Source: Prado023 sp963714995 (lineage in GTDB: Bacteria > Actinomycetota > Actinomycetes > S36-B12 > CAIYMF01). From it: a stretch of DNA of 64,000 nt. The stretch spans positions 62,001 through 126,000 of the forward strand of contig CAVQQP010000019.1 of NCBI GenBank assembly GCA_963714995.1, read 5' to 3'. Positions 35,683 to 45,176 of the stretch are shown piece by piece (within the stretch, counting starts at the first letter, position 1; every line of letters starts with the position of its first letter). A program made the position numbers and the translations under genes. The notes under the pieces are model-generated. The model was not told where the DNA came from, did not search any database, and saw nothing but the letters and a program-made list of their open reading frames with translations.

Positions 35683-36047
35683 CAACGAACGGCGAGCAGG
35701 TCGATCACGAAGATCAGCGTCTTGCCCGCCAGGGCGTGCCGGCCGTTCTCGCCGTACGCCAGCCGCGGCGGGATGACCAGCTCGCGCCGGCCGCCCACGC
35801 GCATCCCGGGGATCCCGTCCTGCCAGCCCTGGATGAGCCCGGACAGCGGGAAGGTGATCGACTCCCCACGATCCCAGGACGCGTCGAACTGGTCGCCGGT
35901 GTCGTACTCGACGCCGAGGTAGTGGACCGTCACGCGGGCGCCGGGGACAGCCTCGGTGCCCTCGCCCACGACGATGTCACGGATCACGAGGCTCGTGGGC
36001 GCGGGGCCCTCCGGGAAGTCGATCTCGGGCTTGGTCAGGTCGGCCAT
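35682..36047 (-). CDS. FKBP-type peptidyl-prolyl cis-trans isomerase, cytoplasmic
   Basis: 121 residues forming a single FKBP domain: ARVTVHYLGVEYDTGDQFDASWDRG, GLIQGWQDGIPGMRVGGRRELVIPP, AYGENGRHALAGKTLIFVIDLL. No signal peptide. It is coupled to pafBC and follows a related lipoprotein FKBP. Confidence 0.94.
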   Translation of the reverse strand: MADLTKPEIDFPEGPAPTSLVIRDIVVGEGTEAVPGARVTVHYLGVEYDTGDQFDASWDRGESITFPLSGLIQGWQDGIPGMRVGGRRELVIPPRLAYGENGRHALAGKTLIFVIDLLAVR

Positions 36048-36078
36048 GGGGGTTCCTCTCAGGTCGGTGGACCGCCGA

Positions 36079-36687
36079 TCAGGCGGCGGGGGTCTGCTCG
36101 ATCAGGTCGACGACGAAGACCAGGGTCTCCCCGGGGGCGATGGCAGCACTCGGGGGCGAGTCGCCGTACGCCAGCTCCGCGGGGATGACCAGCAGTCGCC
36201 GGCCGCCGGGCTGCATGCCGACCAGGCCCTGCGTCCAGCCCTGGATCACGCCGTCGAGACCGAAGGTCGCGGGCGCCCCACGCTGCCAGGAGGAGTCGAA
36301 GATCTCGCCCGACTGCTGCCCGACCCCGACGTAGTTCACGGTGACGGTCGCGCCGGGGGCGACCGGGTCGCCCTGGCCGAGGTAGACGTCGGCGACTGCC
36401 AGCTCGGTCGCGGGGGCGAAGTCGTCGGCCAGCTCGATGGTGGGCTCGGCATCCTTCGCGCCTGTGACCGTCACGCCCACGCACTCGTAGGAGTCCTGGG
36501 TGTCGGACCCGGCGGGGCACGCGGCCTCCGGAGCCGGCAGGGCCGGGGACGTGGCCACAGGGGCGGTCGGATCGGAGGTCGAGGCTGTCCCACCGCTGTC
36601 CGAGCTGGTCCAGCAGCCCGTGAGCAGGACCAGACCGGCGACGACGAGGACCAGGGAGCGCACGGGGGCGGCGGTTCGGCGATTCAC
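36079..36687 (-). CDS. FKBP-type peptidyl-prolyl isomerase, lipoprotein
   Basis: 202 residues from a GTG. The signal sequence RSLVLVVAGLVLLTGC ends in a lipobox with the acylated Cys at about residue 25, so the protein is anchored outside the cell. A Ser/Thr/Pro linker precedes one FKBP domain (VTVNYVGVGQQSGEIFDSSWQRG, VIQGWTQGLVGMQPGGRRLLVIP, AYGDSPPSAAIAPGETLVFVVDL). The tandem with the cytoplasmic FKBP suggests duplication with different localisation. Confidence 0.92.
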   Translation of the reverse strand: MNRRTAAPVRSLVLVVAGLVLLTGCWTSSDSGGTASTSDPTAPVATSPALPAPEAACPAGSDTQDSYECVGVTVTGAKDAEPTIELADDFAPATELAVADVYLGQGDPVAPGATVTVNYVGVGQQSGEIFDSSWQRGAPATFGLDGVIQGWTQGLVGMQPGGRRLLVIPAELAYGDSPPSAAIAPGETLVFVVDLIEQTPAA

Positions 36688-36731
36688 CCGGCGAACTCTA
36701 GTTGCCGGGCCGGCGTGCACCGAATCGCGGG

Positions 36732-38108
36732 TCACATCGAGTCGATGAGTCGCTGCACCCGCTCGTCCACGGACTTGAACGGGTCCTTGCACAGGACCGT
36801 CCGCTGGGCCTGGTCGTTGAGCTTGAGGTGCACCCAGTCGACGGTGAAGTCCCGGCGGGCGGCCGTGGCGGCGGTGATGAACTCCCCGCGCAGCCGGGCA
36901 CGCGTGGTCTGCGGCGGCGTGGACTTCGCGGCGAACACCTCGATGTCGTCGGCGACCGTGGCCGCCATCCCCTTGGCCTCCAACAGGTTGAACAGGCCGC
37001 GGGAGCGCGAGATGTCGTGGTAGGCCAGGTCGAGCTGGGCGATCCGCGGCGAGCTCCACGACAGGTCATGACGGTCGATGTAGCGCTGCAGGAGCCGGTG
37101 CTTGATCACCCAGTCGATCTCGGTGTCCACGGCCCCGAGGTCGTCGGTCGACACCGCGGTGAGGGTGCGCCGCCACAGGTCCAGGACCCGGGCGTAGATG
37201 GGCACGGCAGCCAGCCCACTGCTCTGGGCGAACACCTCCACGCGCTCGAGGTAGTCGGCCTGGATCTGCCAGGCCGAGAGCATCCGGCCGTTCGCCAGCC
37301 GCACGGCACGGGAGCCGGTGAGGTCGTGGCTGATCTCCCGGATCGCCCGGATCGGGTTCTCCAGGCTGTGGTCGCGGATGCTCGCGCCGGACTCCAGCAT
37401 CCGCAGCACGAGGTCCGCGCTGCCGACCTTGAGCAGGGTGGTCGTCTGGCTCATGTTGGAGTCCCCGACGATGACGTGCAGCCGGCGGAACTTCTCGGCG
37501 TCGGCGTGCGGCTCGTCGCGGGTGTTGATGATCGGCCGGGAGCGGGTGGTCGCCGAGGACACGCCCTCCCAGATGTGCTCGGCCCGCTGGCTCAGGCAGA
37601 ACGTGGTGCCACGGGGCGTGGGCAGCACCTTGCCGGCCCCGGCGATCAGCTGCCGGGTCACCAGGAACGGGATGAGGGCGTCGGAGACCTTGGAGAACTC
37701 CCCCATCCGCCCGATCAGGTAGTTCTCATGGCAGCCGTAGGAGTTGCCGGCGGAGTCCGTGTTGTTCTTGAACAGGTAGATCTCCCCGTCGATGCCCTCC
37801 TCCCCCAGGCGGCGCTGGGCGTCGGCGACGAGGCCCTCGACGATCCGCTCCCCGGCCCGGTCGTGGATGACCAGCTCACGCAGGTCGTCGCACTCGCCGG
37901 TGGCGTACTCCGGGTGGCTGCCGACGTCCAGGTAGAGCCGCGCCCCGTTGCGCAGGAACACGTTCGAGCTGCGGCCCCAGGCGACCACCCGTCGGAAGAG
38001 GTAGCGCGCGACCTCGTCGGGGCTCAGCCTGCGCTGGCCCCGGAAGGTGCACGTGACCCCGTACTCGGTCTCGATGCCGTAGATCCGCCGGCCCAGCGGA
38101 TCAACCAT
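36732..38108 (-). CDS. pafA: Pup-protein ligase PafA
   Basis: 458 residues of glutamine-synthetase-like fold. RIYGIETEYGVTCTF, YLDVGSHPEYATGECD (catalytic aspartate), FKNNTDSAGNSYGCHENYL, and RPIINTRDEPHAD give the nucleotide and metal site. It attaches the C-terminal glutamate of deamidated Pup to substrate lysines using ATP. The length is standard. It overlaps prcA by 8 bases. Confidence 0.97.
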   Translation of the reverse strand: MVDPLGRRIYGIETEYGVTCTFRGQRRLSPDEVARYLFRRVVAWGRSSNVFLRNGARLYLDVGSHPEYATGECDDLRELVIHDRAGERIVEGLVADAQRRLGEEGIDGEIYLFKNNTDSAGNSYGCHENYLIGRMGEFSKVSDALIPFLVTRQLIAGAGKVLPTPRGTTFCLSQRAEHIWEGVSSATTRSRPIINTRDEPHADAEKFRRLHVIVGDSNMSQTTTLLKVGSADLVLRMLESGASIRDHSLENPIRAIREISHDLTGSRAVRLANGRMLSAWQIQADYLERVEVFAQSSGLAAVPIYARVLDLWRRTLTAVSTDDLGAVDTEIDWVIKHRLLQRYIDRHDLSWSSPRIAQLDLAYHDISRSRGLFNLLEAKGMAATVADDIEVFAAKSTPPQTTRARLRGEFITAATAARRDFTVDWVHLKLNDQAQRTVLCKDPFKSVDERVQRLIDSM

Positions 38109-38814
38109 CGGCGAGCTCGCGCAGCCGCTCCGGGCCGATCCGGCGGAAGGTCCGACGCGGGCGGTCGCGCTGGAGGACGGCGACCTCGAGCTGGGTCAGG
38201 GGCACCTCGCGTGGTCCCGTCGCGCCGGTGGGGGCGCCTGCGGGAGCCGAGCGCCCGAGCGCGGCGATGGCCAGGCGGACGCCCTGGGCCAACGACATGC
38301 CCTCCACCCAGTTGTCGGCCAGGTGCGCGGCGATCGACTCCGACGACCCGCCCATCGCGACGAACCCGTGCTCGTCGGCGACCGACCCGTCGAACGTGAG
38401 CCGGTAGATCTGGTCGTCGGCAGCCTCGGCACCCACCTCGGCGACGACCAGCTCGACCTCGTAGGGCTTGGCGGCCTCGGTGAAGATCGTGCCGAGCGTC
38501 TGGGCGTAGGCGTTGGCCAGGCTGCGTCCCGTGACGTCGCGTCGGTCGTAGGCGTAGCCGCGCATGTCGGCCAGCCGCACCCCGGCGACGCGGAGGTTCT
38601 CGAACTCGTTGTACTTGCCGACCGCGGCGAATCCGATGCGGTCGTAGATCTCGCTGATCTTGTGCAGGGCGCGCGACGGGTTCTCGGCGACCAGGAGGAT
38701 CCCCTCAGCCACCTGGAGCACCACGACGCTGCGCCCCCGGGCGATCCCCTTGCGGGCGTAGTCGGCCTTGTCCTTGATCAGCTGCTCGGGCGAGACGTAG
38801 AACGGCATGCTCAT
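38101..38814 (-). CDS. prcA: 20S proteasome alpha subunit
   Basis: 237 residues. MPFYVSPEQLIKDKADYARKGIARGRSVVVLQ is the gating N-terminus and first strand; KISEIYDRIGFAAVGKYNEFENLR is typical of PrcA. It forms the outer heptameric rings that admit unfolded substrates. The C-terminal tail is basic (RDRPRRTFRRIGPERL). Confidence 0.97.
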   Translation of the reverse strand: MSMPFYVSPEQLIKDKADYARKGIARGRSVVVLQVAEGILLVAENPSRALHKISEIYDRIGFAAVGKYNEFENLRVAGVRLADMRGYAYDRRDVTGRSLANAYAQTLGTIFTEAAKPYEVELVVAEVGAEAADDQIYRLTFDGSVADEHGFVAMGGSSESIAAHLADNWVEGMSLAQGVRLAIAALGRSAPAGAPTGATGPREVPLTQLEVAVLQRDRPRRTFRRIGPERLRELADG

Positions 38815-38818
38815 GACG

Positions 38819-39646
38819 TCACTCCCCCATCCGTGCCACGGGGCCGTCCGGGCGCTGCATCCGGCGGTCCACGACCGCCTGGCAGATCCGCTCCAGCTCG
38901 GTCGGGTCGACGCGGCGGAACCCCTCGGCGTCCACCACGGCGACCACCGGGAAGATCTTGCGCGCGAGGTCCGGGCCGCCTGTGGCGGAGTCGTCGTCGG
39001 CGGCGTCGTAGAGCGCCTCCACGCAGACCTCCACCGCCTGGGTCTCGGGCATGCCCTGGGTGTAGAGCTTCTTCAGCGCGCCGCGGGCGAACATCGACCC
39101 GGACCCGACGGAGTAGAAGTCGTGCTCCTCGTAGCGCCCGCCGGTGACGTCGTAGGAGAAGATCCGCCCGGTGCTCCGCGCCAGGTCGTAGCCGGCCAGC
39201 ATCGGCACAGCCGCCAGCCCCTGCATCGCCAGGCCGAGGTTGGAGCGCAGCAGGGACGCCAGCCGGTTGGCCTTGCCGTCCAGCGACAGCGAGGAGCCCT
39301 CGATCTTCTCGTAGTGCTCCAGCTCGACCTGGAACAGGCGGACCAGCTCGAGGGCGATCCCGGCCGACCCGGCGATGCCGATGCACGCGTGCTCGTCGGC
39401 GGGGAACACCTTCTCGATCGTGCGCTGGGCGATCACGTTGCCCATGGTGGCCCGTCGGTCACCAGCCATCACGACGCCGTCCGCCCATGTGGCCGCCACG
39501 ATGGTGGTGCCGTGCGGGGCATCGATGGCGCCCGACCCGGTGCTGCCCAGGTGCCCGAGCAGGTCGGGTCGGTGCTGGGCGAGGAACTGGGCGAACGAGG
39601 CCTCCCCGACCATCGAGAAGGCGGAGGACACCAGGCTGTCAGACAC
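38819..39646 (-). CDS. prcB: 20S proteasome beta subunit (proteolytic)
   Basis: 275 residues. A 46-residue propeptide ends DAPHG, with Thr47 as the mature nucleophile (TTIVAATWADGVVMAGD). Counting from it, Asp17 and Lys33 (RTIEKVF) complete the active site. A GTG start immediately follows the pup stop with no gap. Motif GSGSMFARGALKK is also conserved. Confidence 0.97.
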   Translation of the reverse strand: MSDSLVSSAFSMVGEASFAQFLAQHRPDLLGHLGSTGSGAIDAPHGTTIVAATWADGVVMAGDRRATMGNVIAQRTIEKVFPADEHACIGIAGSAGIALELVRLFQVELEHYEKIEGSSLSLDGKANRLASLLRSNLGLAMQGLAAVPMLAGYDLARSTGRIFSYDVTGGRYEEHDFYSVGSGSMFARGALKKLYTQGMPETQAVEVCVEALYDAADDDSATGGPDLARKIFPVVAVVDAEGFRRVDPTELERICQAVVDRRMQRPDGPVARMGE

Positions 39647-39838
39647 CTACTGCCCGCCCTTCTGGACGAAGCCGCGCACGAACTCCTCGGCGTTCTCCTC
39701 GAGGACGTCGTCGATCTCGTCGAGCAGGGCATCGACGTCCGCGTCGAGGGACTCCTTGCGCGCCGAGGGTGCGGGCGGCGGTGCGGCCTCGGGGTCCTCG
39801 TCGGGCCGGGCCCTCTGGTGCTCACTGGACTGGCTCAC
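39647..39838 (-). CDS. pup: Prokaryotic ubiquitin-like protein Pup
   Basis: 63 residues from a GTG with GAGGAGGAC upstream. An intrinsically disordered acidic protein with the helical ARC-binding segment DADVDALLDEIDDVLEENAEE and the C-terminus FVQKGGQ. The final Gln must be deamidated by Dop before ligation. Confidence 0.98.
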   Translation of the reverse strand: MSQSSEHQRARPDEDPEAAPPPAPSARKESLDADVDALLDEIDDVLEENAEEFVRGFVQKGGQ

Positions 39839-39931
39839 GTCGTCCTCCTCATCTCACGTCCGACACTAGTGCCGATCGCCGGGCCCCACACGCCCACCGC
39901 CCCCGAGTCGCGCCGCGGCGGCCTGCCGCGC

Positions 39932-41452
39932 TCAGGACCCGCCGGACCCGCTGAGTGCGCTGACCAGCGCCCCCACCCCGTCCACGCTGCCCATGAGGTC
40001 CCCGACATGCTCCCGGGTGCCGCGCAGCGGGTCCGGCGTGGGGACCCGCACCAGTGCCGAGCGCCCCGGGACGTCGAAGATGACCGAGTCCCACGAGGCG
40101 GCGGCGATCCGGTCGCCGAACCGACGCACGCACTCCCCGCGGAACCAGGCCCGGGTGTCGGTGGGCGGGTCCACGACCGCGCGGGCGACCTCGGCGTCGG
40201 TGGTGACCCGGCGCAGCGACTCCCGCTGCTCGAGGCGGAAGGCCAAGCCCCGTTCCGGCCGGGTGTCGGCGTACTGCAGGTCGATGGCAGCCAGCCGGGG
40301 GGCCGACCAGTCCAGCCCGTCGCGGCGCCGGTAGCCGTCGATCAACGACAGCTTGGCGACCCAGTCGAGGCGGTCGGCCAGGGCACGGGGCTCGGTGGCC
40401 AGTCCGGCCAGGACCTCGTCCCAGAGGTCGAGCACCTCTGCCGTGCGCGGGTCGGTGCCCCCGGGCTGCCCCGCGCAGTGGCTGCGGGCTGCCTTCAGGT
40501 ACGCCTGCTGGATCTCCAGCGCGGTGAGCGGGGAGCGCCGCAGGCACTCCAGGGGCGCTGCCAGGGAGAGGTCGTGGGAGACCCGGTGCATGGCGGCAAC
40601 GGGGTTCGCCAACGAGATGTCCAGGGCGGGTCCCCCGGACTCGATCATGGACAGGACGATCGCCGTGGTGCCCAGCTTGAGCAGCGTGGCGGTCTCCGAC
40701 AGGTTCGCGTCCCCCACGATGACGTGCAGGCGTCGCCAGAGCGCCGGGTCGGCGTGCGGCTCGTCGCGGGTGTTGATGATCGGGCGCTTCAGCGTCGTCT
40801 CCAGGCCGACCTCGACCTCGAAGAAGTCCGCGCGGCTGGAGAGCTGGAACCCGTGGCCACGGCCGTCCTGCCCGAGGCCCACCCGGCCCGCGCCGGTGAA
40901 CACCTGCCGCGTCACGAAGAACGGGATCAGCGCGTCCACGACGGCCTTGAAGGGGGTCCGGCGGTCCATCAGGTAGTTCTCGTGGGTGCCGTACGAGGCG
41001 CCCTTGCCGTCGGTGTTGTTCTTGTAGAGCACGATCTCGTGGCCGCCGGGCAGGGTGGCGGCGGTGCGGGCGGCGTCGGCGGCGATCACCATGCCGGCCC
41101 GGTCCCAGACGACCGCGTCCCAGGGGTTGGTGACCTCCGGGCTGGAGTACTCGGGATGGGCGTGGTCCACGTAGAACCGGGCCCCGTTGGTGAGCACGAC
41201 GTTGGCGGTGCCGGAGTCGTCGGTCAGCTGCGAGGGGTCGGCGTCGGCACGGGTCATGTCGAACCCGCGGGCGTCGCGCAGCGGCGACTCCTCGTCGTAG
41301 TCCCAACGGCTGGCCAGGGCCCCCGCCCGGCCCGCTGACACCGCGTGCGCGTTGACGACAAGCCCCGACATCCGCACCGGGTTGGCGTTCGGGTGGCCGG
41401 GATGGCTGATCCCGAACTCGGTCTCCAGCCCCATCACCCGGTGCACCGACAT
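39932..41452 (-). CDS. dop: Pup deamidase/depupylase Dop
   Basis: 506 residues, homologous to PafA but with the Dop-specific N-terminus MSVHRVMGLETEFGIS and an extra loop after ALASRWDYDEESPLRDARGFD. YVDHAHPEYSSPEVTNP holds the catalytic aspartate, with YKNNTDGKGASYGTHENYL and RPIINTRDEPHAD as in PafA. It deamidates Pup and removes Pup from substrates. A start four codons earlier is possible, but family members begin MSVHRVMG. Confidence 0.96.
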   Translation of the reverse strand: MSVHRVMGLETEFGISHPGHPNANPVRMSGLVVNAHAVSAGRAGALASRWDYDEESPLRDARGFDMTRADADPSQLTDDSGTANVVLTNGARFYVDHAHPEYSSPEVTNPWDAVVWDRAGMVIAADAARTAATLPGGHEIVLYKNNTDGKGASYGTHENYLMDRRTPFKAVVDALIPFFVTRQVFTGAGRVGLGQDGRGHGFQLSSRADFFEVEVGLETTLKRPIINTRDEPHADPALWRRLHVIVGDANLSETATLLKLGTTAIVLSMIESGGPALDISLANPVAAMHRVSHDLSLAAPLECLRRSPLTALEIQQAYLKAARSHCAGQPGGTDPRTAEVLDLWDEVLAGLATEPRALADRLDWVAKLSLIDGYRRRDGLDWSAPRLAAIDLQYADTRPERGLAFRLEQRESLRRVTTDAEVARAVVDPPTDTRAWFRGECVRRFGDRIAAASWDSVIFDVPGRSALVRVPTPDPLRGTREHVGDLMGSVDGVGALVSALSGSGGS

Positions 41453-41528
41453 GGGCCCCAGCATAGGGCGGCGGCCCGCACGCCCTCCGCCGTCGGTGCA
41501 GCCGCTCCGGCGGTCCTGCCGGGCAGCA

Positions 41529-41564
41529 TCGAGGGCGGCACCCCTTGCGGAGCACCGCCCTCGA
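41529..41564. terminator. Stem-loop between the PTS gene and dop
   Basis: TCGAGGGCGG (41529-41538) and CCGCCCTCGA (41555-41564) form a perfect 10-bp stem with a 16-base loop. It begins about 30 bases beyond the PTS stop and separates that gene from dop. Confidence 0.6.
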
Positions 41565-41595
41565 CGGTCAGTCGTGTTCAGTTGTCAGGCGCGGT

Positions 41596-43342
41596 CTACC
41601 GGAAGGGTGCTCCCGGCAGGTCGAGGATCTCGCCCTTCAGGGTCTCGGCACGGGTGCCGAAGATCGCCTGCATGTTGTCGCCGACCTCCAGGACGCCGGC
41701 GGCGCCCAGGCTCTTGAGCTTGGCCTTGTCGACCTTGCTCTTGTCCTTGACCGAGATCCGCAGCCGCGTGATGCACGCATCGACGCTGGTGATGTTCTCG
41801 AAGCCGCCGAACGCTGCCAGGACCTTGGCGGCCTGGCTCATGTCGGCCTCGATCGCCGCGGCCTTCAGGGCCTCGCCCTTCTGCTCGTCTGTCAGCTGCA
41901 GCTCGTGCTCGCCGTAGTCGGCGATCGCGTCAGCATCGGACTCGCGCCCTGGCGTGGCCAGGTCCTTCCACTTGATCGCCCACGTGAACAGCAGGTAGTA
42001 GATCGGCATCAGGACCAGGCCGATCCCCACCGCGATCCACCACGGCTCCCGGCCCGGGCAGGATGCCGAACAGGAAGAAGTCGATGAGTCCGCCGGAGAA
42101 CGTCAGGCCGATCGACACGCCGAGGATGTACATGAACATGAACGACAGGCCCGCGATCACCGCGTGGATGCCGAACAGCCACGGGGCGATGAACAGGAAG
42201 GTGAACTCGATCGGCTCGGTGATGCCCGTGAGGAACGAGGTCAGCGCTGCCGACATCAGGATGCCTGCGGCGATCTGCTTCTGGCTGGTCTTCGCCTGGC
42301 GGTACATCGCGTAGGCGGCGACCGGGAGGCCGAACATCATGAACGGGAACTTGCCGGCCATGTAGCGTCCGGTCTCGTCACCCGCGTCGTCGACGAACGG
42401 CGCATCAGCTGCGAGCTGTGCGAACCACATGCGCTGGTCGCCGGTGGAGATGACGCCGGTGGCCGGGTCGGTCCACGTGCCGAACTGGAACCAGAACGGG
42501 CTGTACCAGATGTGGTGCAGGCCGAACGGGATCAGCGAGCGCTCGATCAGTCCGAAGATGAACACGCCGATCGGACCGAGGTCCTTGATGGCATCCGCGA
42601 ACGCGTTGATGCCGTTGCCGATGGGCGGCCACACGAAGCAGGCGACGAGGCCCATGAGCAGCGCGAAGGTCGCCGTGGCGATCGGCACGAAGCGCTTGCC
42701 GGCGAAGAACCCGAGGAACGGGGGCAGTTCGATCCGGAACCACTTGTTGTAGCACCAGGCAGCCAGGGCGCCGATGATGATGCCGCCGAAGACACCGGTC
42801 TGCAGCGTCGGGATGCCCAGGATGTTCGCGAAGGCGGCCGGCTCGAGCTCGTTCCAGCCCATGAGCTCCGTACCGGCCTGCAGCTGCGTGGTGACCACCG
42901 CCTGGTCCGGCGGACAGGTGTCCGGGACGATCCCCGTCTCGCCGTCGGCCGCACAGCTGATCACGTTGACGTTCGAGATCGCCATGAAGACGCTGATCGC
43001 CTTGTTGAAGACCAGGAACCCGACGGTGCCGGCCAGCGCCGCGACGCCGGCATCGGCCGTCAGGCCGATCGCGACGCCGATGGCGAAGAGCAGCGCGAGG
43101 TTGCCGAAGATGATGTCACCGGCGCCGATCATGGTGTCGGTGACGAGCTTGAACAGGCCCTCGGGCACCGCATCGGCGTCCTGGGTCTGCTTGTAGATGT
43201 TCTGAGCCCCCGCGCCGAGGCCGAGGAGCAGGCCCGCGGCAGGGAGGATGGCCACCGGAACCATCAGCGCCTTGCCGACGCGCTGCAGCTGGCCGAACAG
43301 GCCGATCTTGTTCTTGGGTGGTGCCACCGCATTTGCGGCCAT
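41596..43342 (-). pseudogene. PTS glucose/N-acetylglucosamine-type EIICB, one frameshift near 42053
   Basis: The EIIC part (about ten membrane segments) carries VAILPAAGLLLGLGAG, IIFGNLALLFAIGVAIG, HHIWYSPFWF and TGITEPIEFTFLFIAPWLF, which is a substrate-binding GITEPIE motif. One extra base in CCCGGGCCGGG at about 42050-42056 breaks the frame; the other frame continues PWWIAVGIGLVLMPIYYLLF into an EIIB domain with the phosphorylated Cys in SVDACITRLRISV. Corrected, it is about 580 residues. Sugar specificity is not determinable. It separates dop from arc. Confidence 0.85.
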
Positions 43343-43358
43343 ACGGGCCTCCACGTGA

Positions 43359-43390
43359 GAGTAGTTGCACTTACAGCACGCAACCTACTC
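43359..43390. promoter_or_regulatory. Candidate operator upstream of the PTS EIICB gene
   Basis: GAGTAGTTGC (43359-43368) and GCAACCTACTC (43380-43390) form an inverted repeat, perfect except for one extra base, with an 11-base spacer. It lies 17-48 bases before the PTS start, suiting a repressor or antiterminator target. The regulator is unknown. Confidence 0.45.
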
Positions 43391-43416
43391 AGATCGGACC
43401 CCCGAAGCGCGGTGAC

Positions 43417-45060
43417 TCACAGGTACTGACCGGTATTTGCAATCGTGTCGATCGACCGGCCCGCCTCGGTGCCCTGCTTGCCCGCGACCAGCGTGCGGAT
43501 GAACACGATCCGCTCGCCCTTCTTGCCCGAGATCCGGGCCCAGTCGTCCGGGTTGGTGGTGTTCGGCAGGTCCTCGTTCTCGCGGAACTCGTCGATACAG
43601 GCTGTGAGCAGATGGGCCACCCGGATGCCCTTCTGGCCGGTGTCGAGGTACTCCTTGATCGCGTTCTTCTTGGCCCGGGCCACGATGTTCTCGAGCATGG
43701 CCCCGGAGTTGAAGTCCTTGAAGTACAGGGTCTCCTTGTCGCCGTTGGCGTAGGTGACCTCGAGGAACCGGTTCTCGTCGGACTCGACGTACATCCGCTC
43801 CACCGTGCGTCGGATCATCGCCTCGCAGGCCGCGTCCGCCGAGCCGCCGTTCTCGGCGAGGTCCTCGGGGTGCAGTGGCAGGTCGGGGGTGAGGTACTTG
43901 CTCAGGATGTCGCCGGCTGCCTGGGCATCCGGGCGCTCGATCTTGATCTTCACGTCGAGGCGCCCCGGGCGCAGGATGGCCGGGTCGATCATGTCCTCCC
44001 GGTTCGAGGCGCCGATCACGATCACGTTGGCCAGGCCCTCGACGCCGTCGATCTCGGAGAGCAGCTGCGGGACGATCGTGTTCTCGACGTCGGAGCTGAC
44101 CCCGGAGCCGCGGGTGCGGAACAGCGAGTCCATCTCGTCGAAGAACACGATGACCGGCGTGCCCTCGGTGGCCTTCTCCCGGGCGCGCTGGAAGACCAGC
44201 CGGATGTGCCGCTCGGTCTCGCCGACGTACTTGTTGAGCAGCTCGGGGCCCTTGATGTTCAGGAAGTACGAGCGCCCGGCGGTCTTGCCCTCGCGCTCGG
44301 CGACCTTGCGGGCCAAGGAGGCCGCCACGGCCTTGGCGATCATCGTCTTCCCGCACCCGGGTGGGCCGTACAGCAGGATCCCCTTCGGCGCGGCGAGCTT
44401 GTGCTCCTTGAACAGCTCGGCGTGCACGTAGGGCAGCTCGACGGCGTCGCGGATCATCTCGATCTGCCCGGCCAGGCCCCCGATGTCGGCGTAGTCGACG
44501 TCGGGGACCTCCTCGAGGACGAGCTCCTCGACCTCGGACTTCGGGATGCGCTCGTAGACGTAGGACGAGCGGGGGTCCATCAGCAGGGAGTCACCGGCAC
44601 GGATCGTCTGGTCGAGCAGGGACTGCGCCAGGCGGACCACCCGCTCCTCGTCGGTGTGGCCGATGACCAGCGCCCGGTCGCCGCCCTCGAGCAGCTCCTT
44701 GAACATGACGATCTCGCCGACGCGCTCGTAGGCCATGCCGGCGATGACGTTCATGGCCTCGTTGACCATGACCTCCTGGCCGGGGACCAGCTCCTCGACA
44801 CCGGGGGCGACGCTCACGCGCAGCTTGCGTCCCTGGGCGTGGATGTCGGCCGTGCCGTCCGGATTGCGGGCGAGGAAGACCGCGAACCCGTTGGGGGGAT
44901 CCGCGAGGCGGTCGACCTCCTCCTTGAGGGTCACGATCTGGTTGCGGGCCTCGCGCAGGGTCTCGGCCAGCCGCCGGTTGGTGTCCGAGAGCCGGTCGAG
45001 CTCGTCCTGCAGCGACCGCAGGCGGCGCTCGACGTCGGGGGGGACGGCCTCACCTGTCAT
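43417..45060 (-). CDS. arc: Proteasome-associated AAA ATPase (ARC/Mpa)
   Basis: 547 residues. An N-terminal coiled coil (about 8-52) captures Pup; tandem OB domains follow to about 200. The AAA module has Walker A GPPGCGKT (about 230), Walker B VIVFFDEMDSL (about 303) and the arginine-finger region ILRPGRLDVKI. The C-terminus GQYL docks on the alpha ring. It unfolds pupylated proteins into PrcAB. Confidence 0.97.
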   Translation of the reverse strand: MTGEAVPPDVERRLRSLQDELDRLSDTNRRLAETLREARNQIVTLKEEVDRLADPPNGFAVFLARNPDGTADIHAQGRKLRVSVAPGVEELVPGQEVMVNEAMNVIAGMAYERVGEIVMFKELLEGGDRALVIGHTDEERVVRLAQSLLDQTIRAGDSLLMDPRSSYVYERIPKSEVEELVLEEVPDVDYADIGGLAGQIEMIRDAVELPYVHAELFKEHKLAAPKGILLYGPPGCGKTMIAKAVAASLARKVAEREGKTAGRSYFLNIKGPELLNKYVGETERHIRLVFQRAREKATEGTPVIVFFDEMDSLFRTRGSGVSSDVENTIVPQLLSEIDGVEGLANVIVIGASNREDMIDPAILRPGRLDVKIKIERPDAQAAGDILSKYLTPDLPLHPEDLAENGGSADAACEAMIRRTVERMYVESDENRFLEVTYANGDKETLYFKDFNSGAMLENIVARAKKNAIKEYLDTGQKGIRVAHLLTACIDEFRENEDLPNTTNPDDWARISGKKGERIVFIRTLVAGKQGTEAGRSIDTIANTGQYL

Positions 45061-45176
45061 GGCACACCTCCTGCGCTGGTTCCTTTGGACTCTACCCAGT
45101 CCCGCACGGATCGCGCATCAGGTCGTGCGGACGCGCCGACCGGGTCGGGGCCTCGGCAGGTGTGGGCGCCCCCGGG

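Noticed and set aside
37001..38399. Long plus-strand open frames across pafA and prcA
   Set aside because: They oppose unmistakable proteasome genes and contain no recognisable domain.
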